NCBI RefSeq assembly: GCF_014268805.2
Contig: NZ_JABWRF020000001.1
Location: forward strand, 1,870,001-1,934,000
Origin: Pseudomonas farsensis
GTDB taxonomy: Bacteria; Pseudomonadota; Gammaproteobacteria; Pseudomonadales; Pseudomonadaceae
Length of the DNA: 64,000 bases
Direction: 5' to 3'
The notes below the pieces were generated by a model that worked only from the letters and a program-made list of their open reading frames with translations, did no database searches and was not told where the DNA came from. Below are positions 24,238 to 32,989 of this stretch, one piece after another; position 1 is the first letter of the stretch; every line of letters begins with the position of its first letter. Both the position numbers and the translations under genes were made by a program.

Positions 24238-26676
24238 ATGGCCAAGCCCCTGCAGGAATACCAGCGCAAGCGCGACTTCAATGCCACGCCAGAGCCCGCC
24301 GGCAAGCGCACCCGTGCAGCCAAGGCCCATGCGCTGCAGTTCTGCATCCAGAAGCATGATGCCAGCCACCTGCATTACGACTTTCGCCTGGAACTCGACG
24401 GCACGCTGAAAAGCTGGGCCATCCCCAAAGGCCCTTCGCTTGACCCCAAGGTGCGCCGCCTGGCAGTGCATGTGGAGGACCACCCGCTGGATTACGCCGA
24501 CTTTGAAGGCAACATTCCCGAGGGCCACTATGGCGCGGGCGATGTGATTGTCTGGGATCGCGGTGTGTGGGAGCCGGAGGGCGACGCTCAGGCCGCCTAT
24601 GCCAAGGGCAAACTGCGCTTTCGTTTGCAAGGCGAGAAGCTCTCCGGGGTGTGGAACCTGTTCCGTACTCACATGGCGGGCAAGAAAGAGCAATGGATGC
24701 TGGTCAAGTCCCACGATAGTGAGGCGCGCAGCGAAGCGGAGTACAGCATCGTCGAGGCCCAGCCCGACAGCGTCATCAGTGACCGTACCCTGCTGCCGCG
24801 CAAGGCTGCCAAACCCGCCACTCGGCGCCGCAGCGCCAGTAAGGTCAAGATGCCGGACCTTGTGCGGCCGCAGTTGGCCACCTTGGTCGATTCGCCCCCT
24901 GCCGGCGACTGGTGCTACGAGGTCAAGTTCGACGGCTACCGCATCCTGGCCCGTATCGACGGCGCAGACGTGCGCCTGTTCACCCGCAATGGCCATGACT
25001 GGAGCGCGAAAATGCCGCGCCAGGTGGCGGCGCTCAAAGCGCTGGGTGTGGACTCGGCGTGGCTCGATGGCGAAATGGTCGTGGTTGGCGACAACGGTGT
25101 GGCTGACTTTCAGGCATTGCAGAACGCCTTCGATACCGAGCAGGACGAGCGCATCACCTATTACCTGTTCGACCTGCCCTACCTTGGCGGCAAAGACCTG
25201 TGTGATCTACCGCTCGAAGACCGGCGCAGGGCGCTGGAAAAGCTGCTCGAACACAATGACGACCCGCAACTGAGGTTTTCCGAAGCGTTCGAGCAGCCCG
25301 TCGATTCGCTGCTCGACAGCGCCTGCCGGCTAGAACTCGAAGGGTTGATCGGCAAACGTCTGGGCAGCACCTACAGCGGCCGGCGCAGTGCCGACTGGAT
25401 CAAGCTCAAGTGCAAACAGCGCCAGGAATTCGTGATTGTTGGCTACACCGACCCGAAAGGCAGCCGCACTGGCTTCGGCGCACTGCTGCTGGCATTGCAT
25501 GACGCCGACAGCGGCCAATTGCGTTATGCCGGCAAGGTCGGCACCGGTTTCAGCGCAACCACACTGGCCAGCATCCATGCCCGGCTAAAGCCACTGGAGT
25601 GCAAAAAGCCGCTGCTGGCCAACCCACCCAGCGGCGCCGAGGCGCGCGGTGTGCATTGGCTCAAGCCGCTACTGCTGGCGGAAGTCGCCTACGCGCAGAT
25701 GACCCGCGACGGCATCGTGCGTCATTCGGTGTTCCACGGCCTGCGTGATGACAAGCCTGCCACCGCTATCGACCTGGAGCGTGCCATGCCGCCTGCGAAA
25801 GCCACCGATTTGCACTTGACCCACCCCGACCGGGTAATTGATGCCAGCAGCGCGACCACCAAGCGCCAGGTAGCTGAGTACTACGCGCAAGTCGCCGACT
25901 TGATTCTGCCCCAGCTCGCCCATCGCCCGGTTGCCTTGGTGCGGGCGCCGGACGGTTTGGGCGGCGAACTGTTCTTCCAGAAAAACGCCGGCCAACTGCA
26001 TATCCCCAAGGTCGTCAGCTATACCAAGGCCCAGGCCGGCCAGGCGGCGATGGTGTTGAACAATGCCCAGAGCCTTCTCGGCGCCGTACAGATGAACACG
26101 CTTGAGTTGCACACCTGGAACGCCACCGACAAAGACTTCGAGCGGCCCGACCGCTTCATCCTCGACCTCGACCCAGACCCGGCGCTGCCCTGGAAAGCCA
26201 TGCTTGAAGCCACGCAGTTGACCCTCACCTTGCTCGACGAGCTGGGCCTGAAGGTGTTCCTCAAGACCAGCGGCGGCAAAGGGATGCACCTGGTGGTGCC
26301 GCTGACGCGCCGCGCAGGCTGGGATGAGGTCAAGGACTTCACCCACGCCATCGTCGATCACCTGGCCAATCTGTTCCCCGAGCGCTTGAGCGCCGTGTCG
26401 GGCCCGAAGAACCGGGTTGGGCGCATCTTTATCGACTACCTGCGCAATGGCAAAGGCGCCACTACCGTCGCCCCCTACTCGCTTCGCGCCCGTGAAGGGC
26501 TGCCGGTCTCGGTGCCTATCTGGCGCGAGGAGCTGGCCCAACTCAAGGGCGCCAACCAGTGGACCATCGCCAATGTCTATGAGCGACTGGGCGAGGTCGA
26601 AGACCCGTGGGCGGGCATGGGCAAGGTACGCCAATCGATTACCGCGCGCATGCGCAAGCAGCTGGGCCTGAGCTGA
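24238..26676 (+). CDS. ligD: DNA ligase D (PE-LIG-POL) for non-homologous end joining
   Basis: An 812-residue multidomain protein. N-terminal phosphoesterase (about 1-190): 'HDASHLHYDFRLELDG' and 'GNIPEGHYGAGDVIVWD' carry the PE metal ligands. Central ATP-dependent ligase (about 205-520): nucleotidyl-acceptor Lys at about residue 230 in 'YEVKFDGYR'. C-terminal primase-polymerase (about 535-812), with 'FILDLDPDP' holding the catalytic Asp pair. Domain order matches P. aeruginosa LigD. Works with Ku in end joining, but no ku gene is present in this window. ATG 24238 is preceded by AAGGAG. Confidence 0.96.
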   Translation: MAKPLQEYQRKRDFNATPEPAGKRTRAAKAHALQFCIQKHDASHLHYDFRLELDGTLKSWAIPKGPSLDPKVRRLAVHVEDHPLDYADFEGNIPEGHYGAGDVIVWDRGVWEPEGDAQAAYAKGKLRFRLQGEKLSGVWNLFRTHMAGKKEQWMLVKSHDSEARSEAEYSIVEAQPDSVISDRTLLPRKAAKPATRRRSASKVKMPDLVRPQLATLVDSPPAGDWCYEVKFDGYRILARIDGADVRLFTRNGHDWSAKMPRQVAALKALGVDSAWLDGEMVVVGDNGVADFQALQNAFDTEQDERITYYLFDLPYLGGKDLCDLPLEDRRRALEKLLEHNDDPQLRFSEAFEQPVDSLLDSACRLELEGLIGKRLGSTYSGRRSADWIKLKCKQRQEFVIVGYTDPKGSRTGFGALLLALHDADSGQLRYAGKVGTGFSATTLASIHARLKPLECKKPLLANPPSGAEARGVHWLKPLLLAEVAYAQMTRDGIVRHSVFHGLRDDKPATAIDLERAMPPAKATDLHLTHPDRVIDASSATTKRQVAEYYAQVADLILPQLAHRPVALVRAPDGLGGELFFQKNAGQLHIPKVVSYTKAQAGQAAMVLNNAQSLLGAVQMNTLELHTWNATDKDFERPDRFILDLDPDPALPWKAMLEATQLTLTLLDELGLKVFLKTSGGKGMHLVVPLTRRAGWDEVKDFTHAIVDHLANLFPERLSAVSGPKNRVGRIFIDYLRNGKGATTVAPYSLRAREGLPVSVPIWREELAQLKGANQWTIANVYERLGEVEDPWAGMGKVRQSITARMRKQLGLS

Positions 26677-26717
26677 TGGCGCGGCTGCACGCTAACCACC
26701 CAAATGGAATTAACCCG

Positions 26718-27758
26718 ATGAGCATCAGCCACAATGATCACTCAAGCGCGCTTGAGCGCTTGTTGCGCGAGTTTGGCGATCGTCCCCAGGCGTTGAGGGT
26801 GGATGACTTGCTGCTGGACGTGCTGCGTGCACTGCAAGCCGAACAACTCGACCGGCTGCCGCTGCCCGGCCATGGCAGCACATTGCAGCGCTGGCAGGTA
26901 CTTGCCCAAGTGGCAGCGTGTGACCTGGGGCTGGCCAAGCTCTATGAGGGCCATACCGACGCCTTGGCGATCCTGGCTGAATGCGCGGCAGGCCACCACG
27001 CCCAAACGGGCATATGGGGTGTGTGGGCTGCCGAACCACCGGATGCACGGGTGCAGATCATCGCCCGCGAGGGTGAAGAGGTGCGCCTGCAGGGCCGCAA
27101 GGGTTGGTGTTCCGGGGCGTTGCAGATCGACCGCGCGCTGATCACCGCTTGGCATGACGACCAGCCGCAACTGGTAGCCATTGCACTTGACCAGCCCACC
27201 CAGCGTATCAATGCAGGCAACTGGCAGGCACAGGGCATGGCCACCACCGCCAGTGTCGACATCGAGTTCGACAATGCCAGCGGTATCGCCATCGGCAGCC
27301 CGGGCCAGTATCTGGCGCGCCCGGGGTTCTGGCACGGCGGCGCCGGCATCGCCGCTTGCTGGTATGGCGCAGCGCAGGCGCTGGCCACCTACTTGCGCGA
27401 GCACTGCCACAAACCCCGCCGCGACCCGCACGCCTGTGCTCATCTGGGGGCGGTGGATGCGGCCCTGTACGGCGCCCGCGCTGCCTTGCGCGAATGCGCA
27501 GCCTTTATAGACCGCGAGCCTGGCGCCGACGCCAATCTTCACGTACGGCGCACCCGTGCGCAGGTGGAGCACGCGGTTGACCAAGTGCTCCATCACGTCG
27601 GCCGGGCGCTGGGCGCCACGCCTTTCTGTCGCAACAGCCATTTCGCCCGGCTGAGCGCCGACCTGCCGGTGTATCTGCGCCAGAGCCACGCCGAGCGCGA
27701 TCTGGCCGAACTGGGCCAACAAGTGGCCGGCTTGCCGGCAGGAGCCTGGCAACTATGA
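26718..27758 (+). CDS. Acyl-CoA dehydrogenase-like flavoprotein
   Basis: A 346-residue protein from ATG 26718, 41 bp after ligD. It resembles acyl-CoA dehydrogenases: 'GIWGVWAAE', 'LQGRKGWCSGALQIDRALITA' and a C-terminal helical region ('AQVEHAVDQVLHHVGRALGA'). It is somewhat short for the family, and the canonical catalytic Glu position cannot be confirmed by eye. First gene of an operon with a deacetylase, a methyltransferase and a glycosyltransferase, each overlapping or nearly touching. Possibly it oxidises a carrier-bound acyl or amino group. Substrate unknown. Confidence 0.8.
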   Translation: MSISHNDHSSALERLLREFGDRPQALRVDDLLLDVLRALQAEQLDRLPLPGHGSTLQRWQVLAQVAACDLGLAKLYEGHTDALAILAECAAGHHAQTGIWGVWAAEPPDARVQIIAREGEEVRLQGRKGWCSGALQIDRALITAWHDDQPQLVAIALDQPTQRINAGNWQAQGMATTASVDIEFDNASGIAIGSPGQYLARPGFWHGGAGIAACWYGAAQALATYLREHCHKPRRDPHACAHLGAVDAALYGARAALRECAAFIDREPGADANLHVRRTRAQVEHAVDQVLHHVGRALGATPFCRNSHFARLSADLPVYLRQSHAERDLAELGQQVAGLPAGAWQL

Positions 27759-28510
27759 GCGAAAACCTGATCCAGGCCAGCAGCGGTACCCCTTGGCATG
27801 ACTGGCAACACTCCGCGCATTTGGCCCGCGCCACCTGGCTTGACCCCGACCAACTGTGCCCACCGGGGCGGCGCCTGGTGGTGGTTGCCCCACACCCGGA
27901 CGACGAAATTCTGATGGCGGGCGGCCTTCTGGCTGGCTTCAGCGGCCGCGAGCAAGACTTGGTGCTGATCTCAGCCACCGACGGCGAGGGCAGCCACCCC
28001 GGCTCGCAGAACTGGAGCGAACACCGGCTGCGCCGGCAACGCCCACTGGAAAGCCGCCACGCCCTGCACCAGCTGGACCTCAACCTGGCGCGCCTGGACT
28101 GGCGCCGGCTGAACCTCAAGGATGGCGGCCTGCCCCGGGACGAAGCCTTTTTGCTTAACCACCTCAACCAGCTGCTGCAGCCCGACGATTTGCTGCTGTG
28201 TACCTGGCGCGAGGATGGCCATTGCGACCACGAAGCCGTTGGCCGCGCCTGTGCGCAGGCCGCTTTGGCGCGCAAGGCGCAGTTGGCCGAAGCGCCGGTC
28301 TGGGCCTGGCACTGGGCCACGCCGGACGATACGCGCCTGCCGTGGGCGCGCGCGCACCGCGTGCAATTGGACGATACCCGCCTTGCACGCAAGCGCCGGG
28401 CGCTGGCTGCGCACGTCAGCCAGCTGCAAGCCGACGACGACCGCCCGCCAGTCCTGCCTGAACGCTTTCAGGAGTGCCTGCTGCAACCCTTCGAACTGTT
28501 GTTCTTGTGA
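27755..28510 (+). CDS. PIG-L family (LmbE-like) N-deacetylase
   Basis: A 251-residue zinc-dependent deacetylase. The metal-binding 'APHPDDEILMAGGLL' (PHPDDE) and the distal 'DGHCDHEAVGRA' (HxDHE) motifs are intact. Family members remove N-acetyl groups from GlcNAc-containing small molecules or lipids. Overlaps the dehydrogenase stop by 4 nt. Together with the next genes it suggests deacetylation followed by N-methylation of an amino sugar. Confidence 0.93.
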   Translation: MSENLIQASSGTPWHDWQHSAHLARATWLDPDQLCPPGRRLVVVAPHPDDEILMAGGLLAGFSGREQDLVLISATDGEGSHPGSQNWSEHRLRRQRPLESRHALHQLDLNLARLDWRRLNLKDGGLPRDEAFLLNHLNQLLQPDDLLLCTWREDGHCDHEAVGRACAQAALARKAQLAEAPVWAWHWATPDDTRLPWARAHRVQLDDTRLARKRRALAAHVSQLQADDDRPPVLPERFQECLLQPFELLFL

Positions 28511-28522
28511 ATGGAGCCCACG

Positions 28523-29122
28523 ATGAGCCTTGATGCGCAGTATTTCGCCGAGCTGTACGCCGGCAACGATGACCCCTGGGCCTTCCGCACTCGCTGGTAC
28601 GAGCGGCGCAAGCGCGACCTGGTCTACGCCAGCCTGCCGCGCCAGTGTTATGCGCGGGTATTCGAGCCGGCTTGCGCCAATGGTGAGTTAAGCGCACTGC
28701 TGGCCGAGCGTTGCGCAAGCCTGGTGTGCCAGGACATCGACGCCACGGCCGTCGCCCTCGCCCGCCAGCGCCTGGCCGATGTACCCCATGCCAGCGTCGA
28801 GCAGGCGCACCTGCCGGCTGACTGGCCGGGTGGGCAGTTCGACCTGATCGTGCTCAGCGAGATCGGCTACTACCTGGACCCTACCGATTGGTTGCAGGTG
28901 ATCGAGCGTGCAGTGGCCAGCCTGAGCTACGACGGCGGCCTGCTCGCCTGCCATTGGCGCCACCCTATCGCCGGCTGCCCGCAAGACGGCAACGAGGTAC
29001 ATGCGCTGCTGGCCGAACGGCTGCCGCTGTACCGCCAGTTGCGCCACGAAGAGGCGGACTTTGTGCTGGAGTACTGGTCGTGCCAGCCCAGTGTGGTCGA
29101 CCTCGACGAGACCTGCCCATGA
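28523..29122 (+). CDS. NodS-like SAM-dependent methyltransferase
   Basis: A 199-residue methyltransferase; ATG 28523 fits GGAG six bases upstream better than the earlier in-frame ATG at 28511. Motif I is 'VFEPACANGELSALLAERC', followed by 'DIDATAVALARQRL' and 'FDLIVLSEIGYYL', the NodS pattern. NodS N-methylates the deacetylated glucosamine end of rhizobial Nod factors. Here the gene is next to a PIG-L deacetylase and a glycosyltransferase, so N-methylation of an amino sugar is a reasonable inference. Its stop overlaps the next gene by 4 nt. Confidence 0.88.
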   Translation: MSLDAQYFAELYAGNDDPWAFRTRWYERRKRDLVYASLPRQCYARVFEPACANGELSALLAERCASLVCQDIDATAVALARQRLADVPHASVEQAHLPADWPGGQFDLIVLSEIGYYLDPTDWLQVIERAVASLSYDGGLLACHWRHPIAGCPQDGNEVHALLAERLPLYRQLRHEEADFVLEYWSCQPSVVDLDETCP

Positions 29123-29781
29123 TCGCCGTGGTGATCCCGGCGCATAACGAGGCGCGGCGCCTGGGGTACTGCTTGAAAGCGGTCAAGGCTGCCGCTGCGT
29201 TGGCCGGAGCTGCCGGGCACCTGGTGCAGGTTCTGGTGGTGCTCGACCGTTGCAGCGATGCCAGTGCGGCAATAGCGAACCGGCACGGTGTACAAACGCT
29301 GGAGCTGGACGCCGGCAACGTCGGCATCGCCCGCCGGGCAGGGGCCGCCTTGATGCTTGAGCGTGGCGCACAGTGGCTGGCGTTTACCGATGCTGACAGC
29401 CGGGTACCGGCGCATTGGCTGATCTCGCAGCTGCAATGGCAGGCGGATGCGGTGTGCGGCACGGTCCACATTGAACGCTGGCAACCCTGGCAGACTGCCG
29501 CACTGCGCAAGTTGTACCGCAGCCGTTACCAGGCGGATGAGGGGCATCGGCATATCCATGGGGCCAACCTTGGGGTGTGCGCGCAGGCCTATACCAAGGT
29601 GGGCGGCTTCCAGCCGCTGGCGGCGCACGAGGATGTGCAACTGGTTCTGGCGCTGGAGGCGAGTGGCGCGCAGATCGTCTGGACGGCGCAACACAGTGTC
29701 GCCACCAGCAGCCGCGAAGATAGCCGCGCCCGTGAAGGGTTTGGCGATTATTTGCGCGGGCTGCATGGGCAGGTGTTGTGA
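29119..29781 (+). CDS. Family 2 glycosyltransferase
   Basis: A 220-residue GT-A fold enzyme from ATG 29119. 'VVIPAHNEARRLGYCL' is the N-terminal signature, 'VVLDRCSDAS' the nucleotide-binding region, and 'TDADSRVP' the metal-binding acidic cluster. 'HIHGANLGV' and 'AHEDVQLVLAL' (ED motif) complete the family. No membrane segments, so it is soluble or peripheral and non-processive, unlike NodC. Last gene of the operon, followed by a REP doublet. Confidence 0.92.
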   Translation: MIAVVIPAHNEARRLGYCLKAVKAAAALAGAAGHLVQVLVVLDRCSDASAAIANRHGVQTLELDAGNVGIARRAGAALMLERGAQWLAFTDADSRVPAHWLISQLQWQADAVCGTVHIERWQPWQTAALRKLYRSRYQADEGHRHIHGANLGVCAQAYTKVGGFQPLAAHEDVQLVLALEASGAQIVWTAQHSVATSSREDSRAREGFGDYLRGLHGQVL

Positions 29782-29800
29782 GCGCAGGCTGTCGCCGCAG

Positions 29801-29915
29801 TGTAGGAGCGGCCTTGTGTCGCGAACGGGCTGCGCAGCGGCCCCAGGATCTCGGCCTTGTGCAAAATCGCCGGGGCTGCTGCGCAGCCCTTTCGCGGCAC
29901 AAGGCCGCTCCTACA
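29801..29915. repeat. REP doublet (inverted pair)
   Basis: Two inverted TGTAGGAGCGGCCTTGTG copies with internal GGGCTGCGC hairpins, 20 bp after the glycosyltransferase stop. Probably marks the end of the four-gene operon. Confidence 0.9.
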
Positions 29916-30293
29916 GGGGAACAGAGGGCGTATGCCTTCAATATCAATAGGTTATGTAAATGAAGTAATAGTGTTTCGAGATTAGCGAGTTAATCCCCCA
30001 TGCCTGCGGCATCTCGCCGCACTCAACTGCCCCTTGGCAAAACTTCCATACCCCGTAGAATCGCGGATCCTTTTCGCCCGTCGCCCTCTGCGGTGGCCAC
30101 CTTTTCGCAAAGACAGCGTCCGTGCCTCTCGCCACATCGCGCATGTGCTGCAGGCTCAACCGCCCCCGCCCGGCCTCTTTCGCAACAGGCCCAGCGGTTG
30201 ACCCTTGCCAAGGTTGCACCCTGCCCCGGCAACATCGCACAGCCTGTGCACCCCGAAAAGGCGCAATTGTGCTTTTCCAACCTTGAGGTACGT
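29916..30293. other. Non-coding leader region upstream of the MFS transporter
   Basis: 378 bp without a gene. A short inverted repeat GATTA/TAATC spans about 29980-29996 and may be an operator. The remainder is C-rich on the plus strand with no clear promoter hexamers. A long 5' leader or an unrecognised small RNA is possible, but I see no diagnostic structure. Confidence 0.4.
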
Positions 30294-31598
30294 ATGTCTC
30301 CGCGTTTGCTGGCGATGGCGCTGGCACCCCTGCTCGGCCTGTTCATCATTGCCTTGGGTAATGGCTTTCTGTCTTCGCTCACTACGCTGCGCCTGGGGGC
30401 TGCCGGTGAATCGGCCACCACCATCGGCGTGGTCTCGTCGGCGTACTTTATCGGCCTGACCCTTGGGGCGCTGTTCAATGACCGGTTGATCCTGCGCATT
30501 GGCCATATCCGCGCCTACAGCAGCTTCGCCGCCCTGATCGGCGCGACCATCCTGCTGCAGGGCCTGTTCTACCACACCACTTGGTGGTCGGTGCTGCGCT
30601 TGATCAATGGCTGGGCCACGGTGGGCGTGTTCCTGGTCATCGAAAGCTGGCTGCTGCTGGCCGGTGACGCCAAGATTCGTGGCCGCCTGCTGGCGCTGTA
30701 CATGATCGCCTTCTATGGCGCCGGGGTAATCGCCCAGGCAGCGCTTGGCGAAATCACCGCCATGGGTGACACCGCGCCGTTCATGCTGGCCGGCATGCTG
30801 GCCACCCTTTCAGTGCTGCCGATCGTGATCCTGCCTCGGGTATCGCCGCTGCTCGAACACGTCGAGCCGCTCAAGCCGCGCCAGTTGCTGGGCATCGCCC
30901 CGACCGGGCTGGTCGGTTGCTTTGGCTCGGGTATCATCATTGCCGGCATCTACGCGCTGCTGCCGCTGTACCTGCAACGTATCGGCCTGGACGTGGGCGA
31001 AGTCGGCACCATGATGGCGTGGGTAATCCTCGGCGCCATGCTGCTGCAGTACCCGGTAGGCCGCTGGTCCGACCGCAAGGACCGCCAGGACGTGCTGATT
31101 ACCTTGGCCATCATCTGCACCGTGCTGTCGCTGCTGATCGTGGCGCTGCCGGTGGACACCGTGGCGCTGCCGGTGCTGCTGTTCCTGCTGGGCGGTGGTG
31201 TGTTCGCGCTGTACCCAGTGTCGGTCAGCAGCGCCGCCGACCGTGCGCCGGCGGATGCTCTGGTGCCGATGATCCAAGGCCTGCTGTTGATCAACTCATT
31301 GGGCTCTGCCCTGGCGCCGCTGGGCATTTCGCCGATGATGACCCGCTACGGCGAGGTCGGCCTGTTCTGGGCGTTTGCGGCGATCAACCTGGTCATGGTC
31401 GGGTTCTTCATGTGGCGACGGGGCAAACGCCCTGCCCCTGCTCACCCCGCCGCGTTTACCGCCAGCGCAACGTTCTCGCCAACCGGCGCCGAACTGCGCG
31501 TGACCGAAGACTTGATGCATGCGGCTCAGGAACACCCCACGCTGGATGAGATGGAAACACCTGCAGCAAGCGCCACACCGCGCAACGACACTCACTGA
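30294..31598 (+). CDS. MFS transporter
   Basis: A 434-residue protein from ATG 30294 with GAGG six bases before; longer in-frame starts run through the leader. Twelve hydrophobic helices are apparent, with the MFS loop motif 'GALFNDRLILRIGHIRAYS' between helices 2 and 3 and its repeat 'GRWSDRKDRQDVL' in the second half. This matches YcaD-like inner-membrane transporters. A 60-residue cytoplasmic tail follows helix 12. Substrate unknown. Confidence 0.92.
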   Translation: MSPRLLAMALAPLLGLFIIALGNGFLSSLTTLRLGAAGESATTIGVVSSAYFIGLTLGALFNDRLILRIGHIRAYSSFAALIGATILLQGLFYHTTWWSVLRLINGWATVGVFLVIESWLLLAGDAKIRGRLLALYMIAFYGAGVIAQAALGEITAMGDTAPFMLAGMLATLSVLPIVILPRVSPLLEHVEPLKPRQLLGIAPTGLVGCFGSGIIIAGIYALLPLYLQRIGLDVGEVGTMMAWVILGAMLLQYPVGRWSDRKDRQDVLITLAIICTVLSLLIVALPVDTVALPVLLFLLGGGVFALYPVSVSSAADRAPADALVPMIQGLLLINSLGSALAPLGISPMMTRYGEVGLFWAFAAINLVMVGFFMWRRGKRPAPAHPAAFTASATFSPTGAELRVTEDLMHAAQEHPTLDEMETPAASATPRNDTH

Positions 31599-31709
31599 CC
31601 GACGCCGGGGCCGTACTGCGGCCCCGCGCGACCGTCCGTCGCTACGACGGCACCTGCCACACCGCAGCGCTGCCCAAACCATGACAGTTAATCCGACAGG
31701 AGACTCACC

Positions 31710-32033
31710 ATGGTTCGCACTCGCCCCCTTGCATTGTTTCTCGCCGTTGCCATGGGCCTTGGCTCGGCAGGCAGCTTTGCTGCCAGCGATATGAACACCA
31801 CCGGCAGCCAGCCCCAGGCCGACCATTCCAAAGGTGACCACCCCAAAGGCAAGACCGCAGGCGAAGGCAGCAGCGTCAATACGCCGGGTGGCAAAGACAA
31901 CGACAGCAGCGACACCGGCACCAATTCCGATGCCGCGGACGGGGCTGCGGGCGGCTCTAATAGCACGGGTGAGGCTACCGGCTCCGGTGCAGGCGCTACA
32001 GGCGGCAATGCCGAAGATCAAGACAGCCGTTGA
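31710..32033 (+). CDS. Small secreted low-complexity protein
   Basis: A 107-residue protein with a signal peptide (LALFLAVAMGLGSAGSFAA). The mature part is rich in Gly, Ser, Asp, Thr and Ala ('GGKDNDSSDTGTNSDAADGAAGG') and lacks Cys, so it is likely disordered in the periplasm. No family recognised. A good GGAG ribosome-binding site precedes ATG 31710. Followed by a strong bidirectional terminator. Confidence 0.7.
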   Translation: MVRTRPLALFLAVAMGLGSAGSFAASDMNTTGSQPQADHSKGDHPKGKTAGEGSSVNTPGGKDNDSSDTGTNSDAADGAAGGSNSTGEATGSGAGATGGNAEDQDSR

Positions 32034-32042
32034 AATCAGGTG

Positions 32043-32072
32043 AATCAGGCCCTGCAGCAGCAGGGCCTGATT
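32043..32072. terminator. Bidirectional terminator
   Basis: A perfect 13 bp stem (AATCAGGCCCTGC with GCAGGGCCTGATT) and four-base loop fill the gap between the convergent secreted-protein and KfrA-like genes. Confidence 0.85.
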
Positions 32073-32073
32073 A

Positions 32074-32817
32074 CTAGACGCTGCCGCCGCGCCGAAGCTC
32101 GGCAATTTGTGCATCGCGTTCGGCGCATTGCCGACGCAACTCCTCCCCTGCCCCTTGGGCCTGCCCCAGGATTGCTCGCAGCCCTTGCACCTGGGCGTCG
32201 CGCTGTTCCAGCTGGGCCTCCAGCGCTTTTCGCGCTTCCAGTGCCTGCCGCTGCTCAGCCAACAAACGTTCATTGTCACGGTGCAGGCGGGTCACCTCTT
32301 CCTGGCGAGCCAGTGCGCCCTGCTGCAGGGTGTGCAGTTGGCCCTGGAGCTGGCGGACCTGGGTTTCCTGGCGGCGTTGCTCCTGCTCTCGGCGTGTTTC
32401 CAGCGAGTTTATGTGCTGGTCTTTGTCACTGAGACGGGCCTGCAATGCGCTGACCTCGGCGTGGTGCTGTTGATGTGCAGCCGCCAAGGCGCGTTGCGCG
32501 AGGTCCAGTTGGCTGCGCAATTGTTCACATTGGCGATTGAAAGTGGCCTCTGCAACATCGATGCGAGCCTGGCCTTCCTGCTGCAGTTGGGTGGCGAGCT
32601 GGGCAACCAGCTGGCTTATAGGCGCACTAAGGCACGTGCTGTTCTCAAGGGTAACAGGCGGTTGTTCCAGCTCTTTCAGATAGCGATGGATCGTGGACTT
32701 CGAACCGGTATTTCCCAGTTCGATACGTACTGCGTCGATGCTGGGGTTATCGCCACGGGCTAGCAATGCATCACGTGCTTGCTGGACTGCGTGTCTGTCG
32801 ATGCCCGCACGTGCCAT
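32074..32817 (-). CDS. KfrA-like DNA-binding coiled-coil protein
   Basis: A 247-residue protein. The N-terminal ~60 residues form the KfrA N-terminal helix-turn-helix domain ('DAVRIELGNTGSKSTIHRYLKELE'). Residues about 80-240 are one long coiled coil rich in Gln, Glu and Leu. KfrA of broad-host-range plasmids is an autorepressor that may form filaments. This copy sits among ordinary chromosomal genes without partition or replication genes. An interlocked GGTA/TACC palindrome just upstream is a likely autoregulatory operator. Confidence 0.88.
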   Translation of the reverse strand: MARAGIDRHAVQQARDALLARGDNPSIDAVRIELGNTGSKSTIHRYLKELEQPPVTLENSTCLSAPISQLVAQLATQLQQEGQARIDVAEATFNRQCEQLRSQLDLAQRALAAAHQQHHAEVSALQARLSDKDQHINSLETRREQEQRRQETQVRQLQGQLHTLQQGALARQEEVTRLHRDNERLLAEQRQALEARKALEAQLEQRDAQVQGLRAILGQAQGAGEELRRQCAERDAQIAELRRGGSV

Positions 32818-32837
32818 GGTGTACTCCGTTTGTTTTG

Positions 32838-32853
32838 TACCGTGGTATGTACC
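32838..32853. promoter_or_regulatory. Putative KfrA autoregulatory operator
   Basis: Two overlapping palindromes, TACCGTGGTA (32838-32847) and GGTATGTACC (32844-32853), lie about 20 bp upstream of the KfrA-like start codon. KfrA proteins bind palindromes in their own promoters; binding here is inferred. Confidence 0.5.
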
Positions 32854-32989
32854 ATGTATAGGCGGGCATTGTGAGGGCTACAGGTTATGAATTCAACGGA
32901 TTTCATACGGCCCACGGGGGGTTGGATGCGGCAGGGATCTTGGGGCCGCTGCGCGATCTTTTCGGACCGCTCCGGCTCCCCGGCAAGTC

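Noticed and set aside
26718..29781. Reading the four-gene operon as a mycothiol-type thiol pathway
   Set aside because: PIG-L and glycosyltransferase genes occur there too, but no cysteine ligase or acetyltransferase is present and the methyltransferase does not fit.
32074..32817. Evidence for an integrated plasmid from the KfrA-like gene
   Set aside because: No replication, partition or mobilisation genes nearby; flanking genes look chromosomal.
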